A stretch of 64,000 nt of DNA from Candidatus Atribacteria bacterium. GTDB lineage: Bacteria > Atribacterota > Phoenicimicrobiia > Phoenicimicrobiales > Phoenicimicrobiaceae. Positions 34,975 to 43,808 of the stretch are shown one piece after another. A program made the translations under genes and the position numbers. The DNA lies in NCBI GenBank assembly GCA_003513845.1, contig DOTB01000003.1:53777-117776 (forward strand), written 5' to 3'. Within the stretch, counting starts at the first letter, position 1; each line of letters opens with the position of its first letter. The notes under the pieces are model-generated. The model did no database searches. It was not told the DNA's origin and was given only the letters and a program-made list of their open reading frames with translations.

Positions 34975-35328
34975 AGCTACTCCTTTATACCTGCTTAATT
35001 TAATACAGGCTATTATTTATACTATCTATAACATCACTGATTATTCTGGTAGGATGTTTTGCTTCTACAAAATTCTATTACAATTAAGGCAGCAAATCAG
35101 TCTATCTTTAGTCATACTATTCGAATATTTTTATACTGTTCTTCCCGGATTTTATTTCCCTCTTTATATGGTTACAATTATAAATATACCAAACGCCCAG
35201 AAAAAAAACAAGAATTTAGTTCCAGATACAGTATATTTTTATTAATCTAATTTGCTTAATTTACTGAAATATAATTAAATAATTAATATTATTACTAAAA
35301 ATCCAAATTTAAAAGGTATTTCTCAATT
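34975..35328. other. A+T-rich gap upstream of the ABC transporter
   Basis: About 350 bp, with no gene or repeat that I can support. Open frames on the plus strand here have no ribosome site and no recognisable motif. The promoter of the minus-strand ABC operon should lie in 34990-35060. Confidence 0.4.
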
Positions 35329-35514
35329 TTATTTATATCTTTCCACAAGTCCTATTCCATAACCTTCGATATAGAGTATGTCCCCATAGCGGAACACTCC
35401 ATATTCCGGGTCAATAGCTATACTTCCATATCCTGCCTTATAATTAGTTGAAGTAAAACCGTCGGCATAAGGCCAGCAAGATCTTTCGTGGGGAGTGTAA
35501 GTAGATAATTTCAT
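35329..35514 (-). pseudogene. Fragment of a 3D-domain (RlpA-like) protein
   Basis: 61 codons. GYGSIAIDPEYGVFRYGDIL followed by YIEGYGIGL resembles the conserved core of 3D/double-psi barrel proteins (AIAVDPxVIPxGTxxYIxGYG). In those an A-x-D-T-G-G-A-I-x-G segment and the catalytic Asp residues follow, which are missing here because a stop comes right after VERYK. No ribosome site precedes the ATG, and no signal peptide is present. It is probably the remnant of a cell-wall hydrolase or phage gene. Confidence 0.5.
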
Positions 35515-35598
35515 AGTAAATTATAATTTTAGTTATAATTAAGTTGTTGGAGCACAATGAATTGTGCCCTCTTAATATTATTATCTAATTTCCCCTAT

Positions 35599-35618
35599 GG
35601 GCACGATGCATCGTGCCC
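35599..35618. repeat. Perfect 20-bp palindrome GGGCACGATGCATCGTGCCC
   Basis: The 20 bases are fully self-complementary. A weaker relative (GAGCACAATGAATTGTGCCC) lies 50 nt to the left at 35550-35569. The palindrome abuts the dispersed 47-bp repeat. Similar palindromes with other cores are at 45490-45509 and 45514-45533. Confidence 0.85.
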
Positions 35619-35664
35619 CTACCTTACTATTTTGTCTACTTTTTGGGTCACAATCATATTATAT
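35618..35664. repeat. Dispersed 47-bp repeat, copy 2
   Basis: It matches 671-717 at about 43 of 47 positions. It is followed at 35674-35708 by a copy of the ATTCTACAAA repeat, so several repeat families are stacked in this gap. Confidence 0.75.
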
Positions 35665-35673
35665 ATAATTTAT

Positions 35674-35708
35674 AATTCTACAAATCCCTTAAAAAATCCT
35701 CTTTTTTG
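35674..35708. repeat. ATTCTACAAA-CCTCTTTTT dispersed repeat, third copy
   Basis: ATTCTACAAATCCCTTAAAA followed by AATCCTCTTTTTTG; relatives are at 21763-21798 and 28320-28352. Confidence 0.55.
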
Positions 35709-35723
35709 TTAATAAAAGCATAA

Positions 35724-35761
35724 AAATCAAAAAGCCCGCTTTGCTTACCTCAAAACGGGCT
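35724..35761 (-). terminator. Terminator on the minus strand downstream of ssnA
   Basis: AGCCCG (35756-35761 complement) and CGGGCT (35733-35738 complement) pair around a 17-nt loop, followed on the minus strand by TTTTTGATTTTTA. It lies 250 nt beyond the ssnA stop and just before a plus-strand short reading frame. Confidence 0.65.
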
Positions 35762-35782
35762 CATTATAAAGGAGGTATAATT

Positions 35783-35848
35783 ATGAAAAAGATTGTTTTG
35801 TTGTTTGTTGCTTCAAGTCTGTATGGCCTGCAAACAATTATTAATTAA
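35783..35848 (+). CDS. Very short reading frame with a consensus ribosome site (21 aa)
   Basis: AAAGGAGGT lies 6 nt before ATG; the product MKKIVLLFVASSLYGLQTII ends after one Asn. It looks like the first part of a signal peptide: two Lys then a hydrophobic core. No other gene follows on this strand. It could be a small membrane peptide or the stump of a deleted secreted-protein gene. The ribosome site is much better than expected by chance. Confidence 0.35.
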   Translation: MKKIVLLFVASSLYGLQTIIN

Positions 35849-36013
35849 TTATACAATGGTTATTATATCTATTCTTTAAATAATGTCAAGAAAAAATTGA
35901 AAATATTTTTTAATTTTTTTAAAAAAATATATAATAACCTGGTAATTCCAGATTTTAAAAAATATTTGGTAATATTTTAATAGGTAATTTTATCTTGAGG
36001 AAGGTGAGGAGTT
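35849..36013. other. Very A+T-rich spacer before the end of ssnA
   Basis: Almost only A and T, with poly-T and poly-A tracts (35888-35930). Nothing further is identified. Confidence 0.4.
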
Positions 36014-37345
36014 TTAAAATCGTTTCCAGAAGTCTTCGGCTTGTTCTTTTACTCTTCGGGTGATTCTTTGATAATCCAAACCACTTATTTCCCTATCTTC
36101 CATTAATATATTACCACCCACAATAGTAGTATCGACCATGTCGCCACTTATACCAAATAGGATGTGAAAGTAAGCATTCTCGCTGGTAATGGGTGTGGGT
36201 GGATAATAATCTACCACTATAATATCAGCAGGGGCCTCTGCCTTAAGTATGCCTAAAGTTTTGTCAAAAGATCTGGTGGCAATCTCACGGTTATTCTTAA
36301 AAGCCATCTGAAAGACCTCATTCCAGCCAGCCTGAGGATGATGTAATTCATGTTTTTGCAAGAGGTTGGCTACTTTAATGCTTTCAAACATATCTGAAGT
36401 GTAACCATCAGTCCCCAATCCTACTACTATACCTTTATCTAAGGCAGTCTTAATCGGAGCAAATCCTACCGCATTACCCATATTGGACTCAGGATTATGA
36501 ACTAAAGAACTGTCATTGTTCTTTAAAATTTCCAATTCTTCTTCCTGAAGATGAACTCCGTGGATAGCTAAAGTACCGGGCCTTAAGATATGAAAACGAT
36601 CGAGACGATATGCCACCCCCTTATACCCTCGAGTTTTACTTTCATAAAAATCTTCTATACCTTCTGCGACATGGATATGAAAAGGTACCTCCAACTCATC
36701 AGCTAAGGAAGCTGCTTGGGATAAAGTCTCGTTTTTCAGGGTAAAAGAAGCGTGAAGCCCGATCATTCCTCTTAAATAGCTATTACCCTCACGTTGTGTT
36801 TTTTTTATAAACCGTTCGTTTTCCCTAATCCCCTCTAATGCCTTTTCGTGACCATCCCTATCAGAAATTTCATAAGCTAAACTAGCTCTGATACCGCTTT
36901 GACGAACTGCTTCCGTAATTATATCTAAACTACCATCAATAAGATTACCGCTGGCATGGTGGTCAAAAATAGTTGTAGCCCCTTTCTTTACACAATCCAG
37001 AATAGCATAAATTGCACTATAATATATATCTTCTTCATTTAAAGTTCTATCTAATCTCCACCATAATTTTTCCAAAATCTCCACAAATTTCTTAGGGGGC
37101 TGGCCAGTTTTAAGGTCCATTCCTCGAGCAAAGGTGCTATAAAGATGCATATGAGTATTAATCATACCCGGCATTATTATTTTGCCCTGGACATCCTTAA
37201 AAGTAGCTTCCGGATATTTTTTTTGTAATTCTTCTGTATCTCCTATATCTAAAATTTCCTCTCCCTCAATGGCTATACCTCCGTTAGAGATAACCCGAGA
37301 ATCTTTATCAAAAGTAAGAACCGTTCCGTCTCCGATTATCAACAT
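36014..37345 (-). CDS. ssnA: SsnA-like aminohydrolase
   Basis: 443 aa metal-dependent amidohydrolase, same length as E. coli SsnA. NTHMHLYSTFARGMDLKTGQ (metal His pair), FDHHASGNLIDGSLDIITEA, FHIHVAEGIEDFYESK, AIHGVHL and GLGTDGYTSDMFES give the expected metal ligands and the SsnA-specific sequence. SsnA occurs in the purine-degradation/selenium clusters with ygfK and xdhD and acts on a purine ring or its opened product (a deaminase or ring-opening step). The ATG at 37345 has AGAGGGAGAAAG upstream. It follows the 8-oxoguanine deaminase-like gene after a REP element. Confidence 0.92.
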   Translation of the reverse strand: MLIIGDGTVLTFDKDSRVISNGGIAIEGEEILDIGDTEELQKKYPEATFKDVQGKIIMPGMINTHMHLYSTFARGMDLKTGQPPKKFVEILEKLWWRLDRTLNEEDIYYSAIYAILDCVKKGATTIFDHHASGNLIDGSLDIITEAVRQSGIRASLAYEISDRDGHEKALEGIRENERFIKKTQREGNSYLRGMIGLHASFTLKNETLSQAASLADELEVPFHIHVAEGIEDFYESKTRGYKGVAYRLDRFHILRPGTLAIHGVHLQEEELEILKNNDSSLVHNPESNMGNAVGFAPIKTALDKGIVVGLGTDGYTSDMFESIKVANLLQKHELHHPQAGWNEVFQMAFKNNREIATRSFDKTLGILKAEAPADIIVVDYYPPTPITSENAYFHILFGISGDMVDTTIVGGNILMEDREISGLDYQRITRRVKEQAEDFWKRF

Positions 37346-37458
37346 TTTTCTTTCTCCCTCTCTTCAAAATAAGTATAAACTTAATAATTTTATCCCAACT
37401 ATTTCCAATTTATTAACCTTAGGTACTACAAAATAAATTATTTAGCAACTCTCTCTCT

Positions 37459-37563
37459 TGTCATTGCGAACCCTCATTTATCAGGGCGTGGCAATCTCAT
37501 AACTGATAAGATTGCTTCCCCTGCTTTCGCTGGGACGAGCTTGCTTTATTCCTCTCAATGACA
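37459..37563. repeat. REP-like inverted repeat (TGTCATTG ends)
   Basis: Outer arms TGTCATTG and CAATGACA, inner arms GCAATCT and AGATTGC around a short loop. The text (TCATTGCGA, GGCAATCTC, TTGCTTCCCC) is that of a very common bacterial REP/ERIC-like element. It separates ssnA from the deaminase gene. Confidence 0.8.
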
Positions 37564-37567
37564 TTTT

Positions 37568-38926
37568 TTATCCTTTAATCATTTCTTGAGAAATTTTATT
37601 GGCTTTTTCCGCCACTATATTTTCATCAATAGTAACCAACCTTCCATCACGAACTACAATTTTACCATTAACTATAGTGATATCCACAATTTGAGAATCA
37701 CCACAAGTTACCAGAGCAGAAACAGAATCTGATAACCCACCAGCAAATCCCAATTTTTTAGTATTGATTAAGAACATATCTGCTGCTTTTCCTTCTTCTA
37801 TGCTCCCAACTTCTGGCTGGTTAAGGACATCTCGACCACCATTGGTAGCCATAACCATTACTTCTTCAGCAGACATACTGGAGATGCCATAAATTAAACG
37901 ATGTATTAGAAGTGTTGATTTAAGTTCAGCAATCATATTAGAAGAATCATTACTAGCACTACCATCAACTGCTAATCCTACTGGTACTTTCTTTTTCAAC
38001 ATATAAGGGACATTCGCTGCTCCAGAAGCCAGTTTTTGATTAGAAACTGGACAATGTGCTACTCCTGTTCCTGTTTCAGCCAATAAATCTATCTCACTTT
38101 CAGTCAGGTGAACACAATGAGCAAACCAGACATCATCACCCAACCAGCCAACTTTTTCTATATATTTAAGGGGCCGCATGCCAAATATTTTCTGACAAAA
38201 TTTTTCTTCATCTTTGGTTTCTGCTAAATGGGTATGGCTTTCCACTTTATAATTTCGGGCCAATTTAATCGATTCTCTCAGAAGGTTCTCAGTTACCGAA
38301 AAGGGAGAACAGGGGGCTAAAACCACTCTTTGCATAGCAAAAGGCTTGTAATCATGAAATTTTTCGATAACCCGCTGAGAATCAGCCAGCACCTCTTCTT
38401 CTGTTTGAACTACTTCATCAGGAGGTAATCCTCCATCTTTTTTACTCAAAGACATACTCCCTCGACAACCATGAAACCTTATTCCGATTTCCTTAGCTGC
38501 CCTGAATTCTTCATCCAACAGTTCTTTTGGCTGACCTTTAGGAAAAACGTAGAACTGGTCAACAGAGGTAGTACAACCAGTCTTTAGAAGTTCTCCCATA
38601 GCTACTAGACTACTGTAATAAACCGCTTCAGGAATTAAGCGAGCCCAAATAGGATAAAGATATTTTAACCAATTAAATAACTCTACATTCTGTACTTGAG
38701 GAATATTTCTGGTTAAGGTTTGATAAAAATGATGATGGGTATTAATTAAACCAGGATAAAGGAAATAATCAGAACCATCAATCACCTCATCAGCTTCAAA
38801 GTCTATCTTATCGGAAATTTTACTAATTTTATTATCTTTGATTAAAAGACTGTAACCTTTCAGTCTATTTCTTTCTCTGTCCATCGTTACAATTTCTTTT
38901 ATATTTTTAATTAAAATGGAAGACAT
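37568..38926 (-). CDS. 8-oxoguanine deaminase-like amidohydrolase
   Basis: 452 aa. NTHHHFYQTLTRNIPQVQNV is the hallmark of the 8-oxoguanine deaminase/hydroxyatrazine hydrolase group. ESHTHLAETKDEEKFC, VWFAHCVHL, AHCPVSNQKLASG and AVDGSASNDSSNM complete the metal and catalytic residues. It would deaminate guanine, 8-oxoguanine or a related aminopurine to the oxo form (8-oxoguanine to urate). It is located directly after the XDH Fe-S gene, so transcription continues from the XDH operon. Substrate choice between guanine and 8-oxoguanine cannot be made from sequence alone. Confidence 0.85.
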   Translation of the reverse strand: MSSILIKNIKEIVTMDRERNRLKGYSLLIKDNKISKISDKIDFEADEVIDGSDYFLYPGLINTHHHFYQTLTRNIPQVQNVELFNWLKYLYPIWARLIPEAVYYSSLVAMGELLKTGCTTSVDQFYVFPKGQPKELLDEEFRAAKEIGIRFHGCRGSMSLSKKDGGLPPDEVVQTEEEVLADSQRVIEKFHDYKPFAMQRVVLAPCSPFSVTENLLRESIKLARNYKVESHTHLAETKDEEKFCQKIFGMRPLKYIEKVGWLGDDVWFAHCVHLTESEIDLLAETGTGVAHCPVSNQKLASGAANVPYMLKKKVPVGLAVDGSASNDSSNMIAELKSTLLIHRLIYGISSMSAEEVMVMATNGGRDVLNQPEVGSIEEGKAADMFLINTKKLGFAGGLSDSVSALVTCGDSQIVDITIVNGKIVVRDGRLVTIDENIVAEKANKISQEMIKG

Positions 38927-38966
38927 ATAAAAAAATCTCCTCCCCTAGATTGTTAGGGGGACGGTT

Positions 38967-39443
38967 CTACTGACAATTCTTAGCTACACTTTCAATTGCC
39001 TCGATAATCTGTTCATAGCCGGTACAGCGGCATAGATTCCCCTCTAAAGCTGTTCTAATTTCTTCTCGACTGGGATGAGGATTATGTATAAGTAAGGCCT
39101 TAGCAGACATTAACATCCCGGGAGTACAAAAACCACACTGTACAGCATGATAATCAATAAAGGCTTGTTGTAAAGGATCAAGCTTTCCATCTGCTTCCAA
39201 CCCTTCAATAGTTAAAACTTCGCTTCCTCCAATCTGTCCGGTAAGAATCAAACAGGAAGGGACTGCCTTTCCATCAAGGATAACTGTACAGGCTCCGCAT
39301 TCACCAACACTACACCCTTCTTTGGTCCCGGTTAATTGTAATTGTTCCCTCAAAGTATCAAGTAAACGCTCCTTAGAACCCACCTTTAAGGTTACTTCCT
39401 GACCATTGACAATGAAAGTTACCGTAATCTTATTAATTTTCAT
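38967..39443 (-). CDS. Xanthine dehydrogenase-type [2Fe-2S] subunit (operon 2)
   Basis: 158 aa. Cluster ligands lie in GCSVGECGACTV (about residue 45), CGFCTPGM and GNLCRCTGYEQII. It is close in sequence and length to the operon 1 paralogue at 15472. Its start overlaps the end of the FAD gene by 11 nt. It carries electrons from the molybdenum to the FAD subunit. Confidence 0.93.
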   Translation of the reverse strand: MKINKITVTFIVNGQEVTLKVGSKERLLDTLREQLQLTGTKEGCSVGECGACTVILDGKAVPSCLILTGQIGGSEVLTIEGLEADGKLDPLQQAFIDYHAVQCGFCTPGMLMSAKALLIHNPHPSREEIRTALEGNLCRCTGYEQIIEAIESVAKNCQ

Positions 39444-40314
39444 TGGTTTTTGCCTCCTTGATAATCTTTTCCAATGCCCTCTTAATTAGAGTTGCAATAG
39501 CTGGTTTCTTGTATGGTGTGGACCATCTTTCTCCAGTGATAGAAACCATTTCTTTACTAACTATTTCGCCAATCTCCTCTAAATCAATATTAAATATTGA
39601 TTTACCATTGACAGATTCTTCAGTCACTGGAAAAGATTGAGGATAAGGGGTAGCTGATCCTGGTACAACTCTGGTATCATGAAAAACACCTTTTTCGTCT
39701 ATTTTAGTAACCAGAGCAAGATTCAACCTCGCAATTGATAATGCTTTTCGCCGACCTATTTTTTGAAAATCAGTGTAATAACCATCACCAAGTAAGGGAA
39801 TTTTTATTTTAGTTAATAATTCATCAGCTTGTAATTTAGTTTTATAGGGACCAGTTAAAAATTTTTCTAAGGATAATATCCTTTCACTTTTTTTAGAAGT
39901 TAATACTACCTCAGCCTTTAGAGCAATCAATGGAGGTAAGAGGTCTGCTGCTGGTGAAGCATTCACAATATTACCCCCTATAGTACCTCGATTACGAATC
40001 TGGACTGACCCAATAGTTTGGGCAGCAGTTGATAAAATGGGAAAATTACCTTTAATAAGTGGTTCTTCAATTAATCGGAAATGAGTCACCAAAGGACCTA
40101 TCTCTATAAAATTTTTAACCAAAGTAATGAATTTTAATTCTGGAATATTACTTATATCTAATAGGTAATCAAAATGCGGTAAGCGGGGACTTTCTTTATG
40201 AATATTTACCAACAAGTCCGTCCCCCCAGCCAATATCTGAACTTTACTGAATTTATCTAAATAATCCAAAGCCTCTTCTATCTTTTTGCTGGTTAAAAAT
40301 TCATAAGATATCAT
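39433..40314 (-). CDS. Xanthine dehydrogenase-type FAD subunit (operon 2)
   Basis: 293 aa. ILAGGTDLLVNIHKE is the FAD loop, GTIGGNIVNASPAADLLPPL is the second block, and the C-terminal flavoprotein domain follows. It overlaps the molybdenum-subunit gene by 14 nt and the Fe-S gene by 11 nt, so translation is probably coupled. It lacks the 16-residue N-terminal extension of the operon 1 copy. Confidence 0.92.
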   Translation of the reverse strand: MISYEFLTSKKIEEALDYLDKFSKVQILAGGTDLLVNIHKESPRLPHFDYLLDISNIPELKFITLVKNFIEIGPLVTHFRLIEEPLIKGNFPILSTAAQTIGSVQIRNRGTIGGNIVNASPAADLLPPLIALKAEVVLTSKKSERILSLEKFLTGPYKTKLQADELLTKIKIPLLGDGYYTDFQKIGRRKALSIARLNLALVTKIDEKGVFHDTRVVPGSATPYPQSFPVTEESVNGKSIFNIDLEEIGEIVSKEMVSITGERWSTPYKKPAIATLIKRALEKIIKEAKTNEN

Positions 40315-42610
40315 TTTTCGTCCCTCCCTTACTTAAAGAATGTCCCAGCAAAACCCTTTCTAAATTAAGGGGTAAATGTCTGATTCTTCTACCAGTAGCT
40401 TGAGCTACTGCATTGGCAATAGCTGGTGCTCCTAGTTCTAAAGTCGGTTCACCGATAGATTTGGCTCCATAAGGTCCATGAGGATCAGGATTTTCTACAA
40501 TAATCGGTATAATTTCAGGCATATCTTTTATGGTAGGAATTAAATATTCATCAAAATTAGTATTTTTTATGTAACCACTTGCGATTTCTACTTCTTCCAT
40601 AATACCATAACCCAATGCCATCATTATCCCACCGTATATTTGTCCTTTCAAAGTCACAGGATTTATGGCTCTTCCTACATCATGTGCAGCAACCATCTTT
40701 AATACTTCTATCTGCCCGGTAGCAGTATCAACTTCTACCTCAGCTATCTGACAACCATAAACGTAAGTAAAATAGGGTCGACCTTGACCAGTTTCTTCAT
40801 CCCAGGAGATATCCGGGGCTTTATACCACCCATAGGCAGATAAAAATACCCCCAATTTATTAGCTAAATCAACTGCGTCATCAAAAGACATAATTTTTTG
40901 ATTATTATTCTTATTGTATATATTCTCGTTTCTTAAAACTAAATCACCTGATTTAACCTTAAATTTATCTGCAATCATTTCTGTAATAGTTCTTTTTATT
41001 TGCTGGGCAGCATTCTTTACTGCATTACCTCCTAATAAGGTGCTGCGAGAGGCAACAGTCGCTCCACTCTCCGGGGATACCGAAGTATCAACCTCCATAT
41101 AATTAATTCTTTTAATATCTACTCCCAATTCCTCAGCTGCTATCTGGCTAAAAACAGTTTTCAAACCTTCACCGTTTTCAGCTAACCCAGAAGAAATTAA
41201 AATACTGCCATCGCGCTGAATAGCCACTATAGCCCCAGCAGCATCAGTAGCCTCAGCTCCCAAGCTACAACCCCGAAAACTGACAGCCATACCAATTCCT
41301 CTTTTTTTATCTCCCAATTGGGATTTGTTATATTCTATATATTTCTCTATGTAATTACTTGCCTTAACAGCTTTGGCAATTACTTCTTCCAGACTTACCT
41401 GATGGTTATCTAATTTCTGCCCACTGGCGGTTATAGAATTATTATGATATATATTTTTTAAACGTAACTCCAAAGGAGTCATCTTTAATTCATCCGCCAG
41501 TTCATCCATCAAGGATTCTTGAGCAAAGACAATCTGGGGGGAACCATAACCCCTCATTGCCCCGGTATAGATATTGTTGGTGTAATAGCCATAAGTATCT
41601 GTTTTCACACTAGGTAATTCGTAGGGACCTGTTGCTTGAACAACTGAGCGCCAGGTAACAAAAGGAGTCTGGCAGGCATAGGCTCCACTATCAGCTATAC
41701 ATTTAATCTCCATTGCTACCAATTTACCCTCTTTAGTGGCGCCTACCTTATATTTCATTTTATAAGGATGCCGTTTATAACTTTCTAAAATCGATTCCTC
41801 TCTGGTATTTACCATTTTAACCGGTTGATTAGTTTTTAAAGCCAACACCGCAGCCCGGGCAGCCATAGAAGATATAACTTCGTCCTTGCCTCCAAATGAC
41901 CCTCCCATATGATTCTGAATTATTCTCACTTTATTCAAGGGCACTTTAAGTACATTTGCCACGGCATTTCTACAAGAAAAAGGATTCTGAATTGAACCAT
42001 AAATAGTAACTAAGCTATTGTGTTCATAGGGAACCGCTATAATTGCTTCTGGTTCGATATAACTATGCTCTACAAACTGGGTAGTATATTCTCTCTCCAA
42101 TATTACTTCTGCTTGGGTAAAAGCCTTTTCTACATCTCCTTTTCTTACTCGATGATGAACCACCTGATTATCTTCTAACTCTGAATGTATTAAGGGTGCA
42201 TCTTTTTTTGCTGCTTCCTCTGGATCAAAAATCCCTGGCAATTCTTTATATTCTACTTCGATTAGCTTTATAGCTTCGGAAGCTGCCTCTTTAGTCTCAG
42301 CAGCAACTACCGCAATCCCATCACCTATATATAAGACCTCTTCTTGCGCTAAAACTTGTTGATTTTGGATAATCACCCCAAATTTATTATTAGGAATATC
42401 TTCTGCCGTGATAATTGCTTTTACCCCTGGATAGGTTAAAGCTTTCTCCGTATTTATTTTTATAATTTGGGCATGAGGATATTTACTGTGCAATGCCTTA
42501 CCATAAAGCATATTAGGGAAGAATAAATCAGCACCAAATTTAGCCTTTCCGGTAACTTTTTCATAAGCATCAACCCGTTTTACAGGTTTATTTACCTCGC
42601 TAAATTTCAT
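40301..42610 (-). CDS. Xanthine dehydrogenase-type molybdenum subunit, intact (operon 2)
   Basis: About 769 aa, full length for a single-chain XdhA/XdhD-like subunit. The hammerhead domain starts at VDAYEKVTGKAKFGADLFFP, cofactor loops are QNHMGGSFGGKDEVISSM and TGAMRGYGSPQIVFAQE, and GLAENGEGLKTVFSQIAAEE and SRSTLLGGNAV follow. The catalytic Glu is in GPYGAKSIGEPTLELGAP. GGGAG is 9 nt before the ATG at 42608-42610; an ATG at 42619 is too close to it. Order Mo, FAD, Fe-S differs from operon 1 (FAD, Fe-S, Mo). Many such enzymes in Sec-using anaerobes carry labile selenium, not visible in sequence. Confidence 0.94.
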   Translation of the reverse strand: MKFSEVNKPVKRVDAYEKVTGKAKFGADLFFPNMLYGKALHSKYPHAQIIKINTEKALTYPGVKAIITAEDIPNNKFGVIIQNQQVLAQEEVLYIGDGIAVVAAETKEAASEAIKLIEVEYKELPGIFDPEEAAKKDAPLIHSELEDNQVVHHRVRKGDVEKAFTQAEVILEREYTTQFVEHSYIEPEAIIAVPYEHNSLVTIYGSIQNPFSCRNAVANVLKVPLNKVRIIQNHMGGSFGGKDEVISSMAARAAVLALKTNQPVKMVNTREESILESYKRHPYKMKYKVGATKEGKLVAMEIKCIADSGAYACQTPFVTWRSVVQATGPYELPSVKTDTYGYYTNNIYTGAMRGYGSPQIVFAQESLMDELADELKMTPLELRLKNIYHNNSITASGQKLDNHQVSLEEVIAKAVKASNYIEKYIEYNKSQLGDKKRGIGMAVSFRGCSLGAEATDAAGAIVAIQRDGSILISSGLAENGEGLKTVFSQIAAEELGVDIKRINYMEVDTSVSPESGATVASRSTLLGGNAVKNAAQQIKRTITEMIADKFKVKSGDLVLRNENIYNKNNNQKIMSFDDAVDLANKLGVFLSAYGWYKAPDISWDEETGQGRPYFTYVYGCQIAEVEVDTATGQIEVLKMVAAHDVGRAINPVTLKGQIYGGIMMALGYGIMEEVEIASGYIKNTNFDEYLIPTIKDMPEIIPIIVENPDPHGPYGAKSIGEPTLELGAPAIANAVAQATGRRIRHLPLNLERVLLGHSLSKGGTKNDIL

Positions 42611-42773
42611 TATTTTCATCTCCCAAATGCGTGATAGGAGACATTTTCAGTCGAAATTGTCTCCTGTCATAGTTATATGTATAATACTAGTGTAACTTCT
42701 CCACATAAAAGTTTTACTTCTAGCGTAGTTATTTTCCCAACTACATAGAATCATTTTGTTTTTTAACAGAAAT

Positions 42774-43727
42774 TTATTCTTCGGCGCCTAGAATTAATGA
42801 GAGTAAACCCATTTTTAAAACAACACCGTTAAAGGCTTCCTGCCAATAACGGGAATGTCGGGTGATATCGACATCCGGCGGTAGTTCATCCATTCTCGGA
42901 AGGGAATGCAATATAATTGCATTGGACTTTGCTTTCTTTTCCAAAAGTTCGCGAGTTACACAGTAATTATCCGGAGTTAAGCCTTTATCTGATTTCACTT
43001 CTTCACGAGCTACAGTGTAATCAGCCTGTACAACAGGTTCCATATAGATAACATCCGCTTCATTAATGACATCAGCAACATGTTCGGCTGTCTTAAAACG
43101 CAAATTGTAATTTTTTAACTCGGCTTTAAATTCTTCTGTCATTGACATTGCAGGAGGGGCCACGTAAATAACTCGTGCATCAAATTGTGTAAGTGCGTAT
43201 GAAATGGAGTGCATAGTACGCATACGCATATCGCCAACGCAAAGGAAAGTCAAACCATCAATAGTGCCTTTTTCCTGCAGAATAGTATACAGGTCGGTTA
43301 AAACCTGAGTTGGATGCTCTCCCCAACCATCACCGGCATTAATTACAGGTACACTAGCCCATTTTGCTGCTTCAGCGGGGGCACCCTGTTGAAAATGGCG
43401 CATAACAATCACATCACCATAATATTCTAACATTTTAACAGTATCTTTAATACTTTCCTGGTAGAAATCACCAGCTCGGGTCATTTTCGCATCCGCAAAA
43501 CCAAGCACATGACCTCCAAGACGGTGCATGGCTGCCTCATGAGACAAGCGAGTACGAGTGCTTGGTTGATAGAACGCGGTTACCATAGTTTTATCAGCCA
43601 GAATGTTAATGTTTTTACGATTTTTTGCAATAGGCTCGAATTTTTTAGCAACTTCGAAAATTCTAAAAAAATCTTCTCTCTCAAAATCCTTTAAAGAAAG
43701 GATATCTCTTCCTAAGAAACTACGCAT
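42774..43727 (-). CDS. Aspartate carbamoyltransferase-like protein
   Basis: 317 aa. Carbamoyl-phosphate site FYQPSTRTRLSHEAAMHRLG, RHFQQGAPAEAAKWASVPVI, the catalytic/HPTQ loop GWGEHPTQVLTDLYTI, and HSLPRMDELPPDVD are all as in PyrB (about 310 aa). No pyrI or other pyrimidine genes are near. It is embedded among purine-degradation genes next to carbamoyl-phosphate-using enzymes, so it may work in the catabolic direction (ureido acid to carbamoyl phosphate) rather than in pyrimidine synthesis. AGGAGG is 6 nt before the ATG. Orthology to PyrB versus a catabolic paralogue is not decided. Confidence 0.83.
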   Translation of the reverse strand: MRSFLGRDILSLKDFEREDFFRIFEVAKKFEPIAKNRKNINILADKTMVTAFYQPSTRTRLSHEAAMHRLGGHVLGFADAKMTRAGDFYQESIKDTVKMLEYYGDVIVMRHFQQGAPAEAAKWASVPVINAGDGWGEHPTQVLTDLYTILQEKGTIDGLTFLCVGDMRMRTMHSISYALTQFDARVIYVAPPAMSMTEEFKAELKNYNLRFKTAEHVADVINEADVIYMEPVVQADYTVAREEVKSDKGLTPDNYCVTRELLEKKAKSNAIILHSLPRMDELPPDVDITRHSRYWQEAFNGVVLKMGLLSLILGAEE

Positions 43728-43808
43728 TGGAAACCTCCTATTTTTTTTAATTACATTCGTTTATTTATTTTATTAGTAACCAATAATTAATAATTTAATA
43801 TATCTGGC

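Noticed and set aside
35054..35250. Two overlapping plus-strand frames of about 63 codons in the A+T-rich gap
   Set aside because: No ribosome site and no recognisable motif; they overlap each other in different frames.
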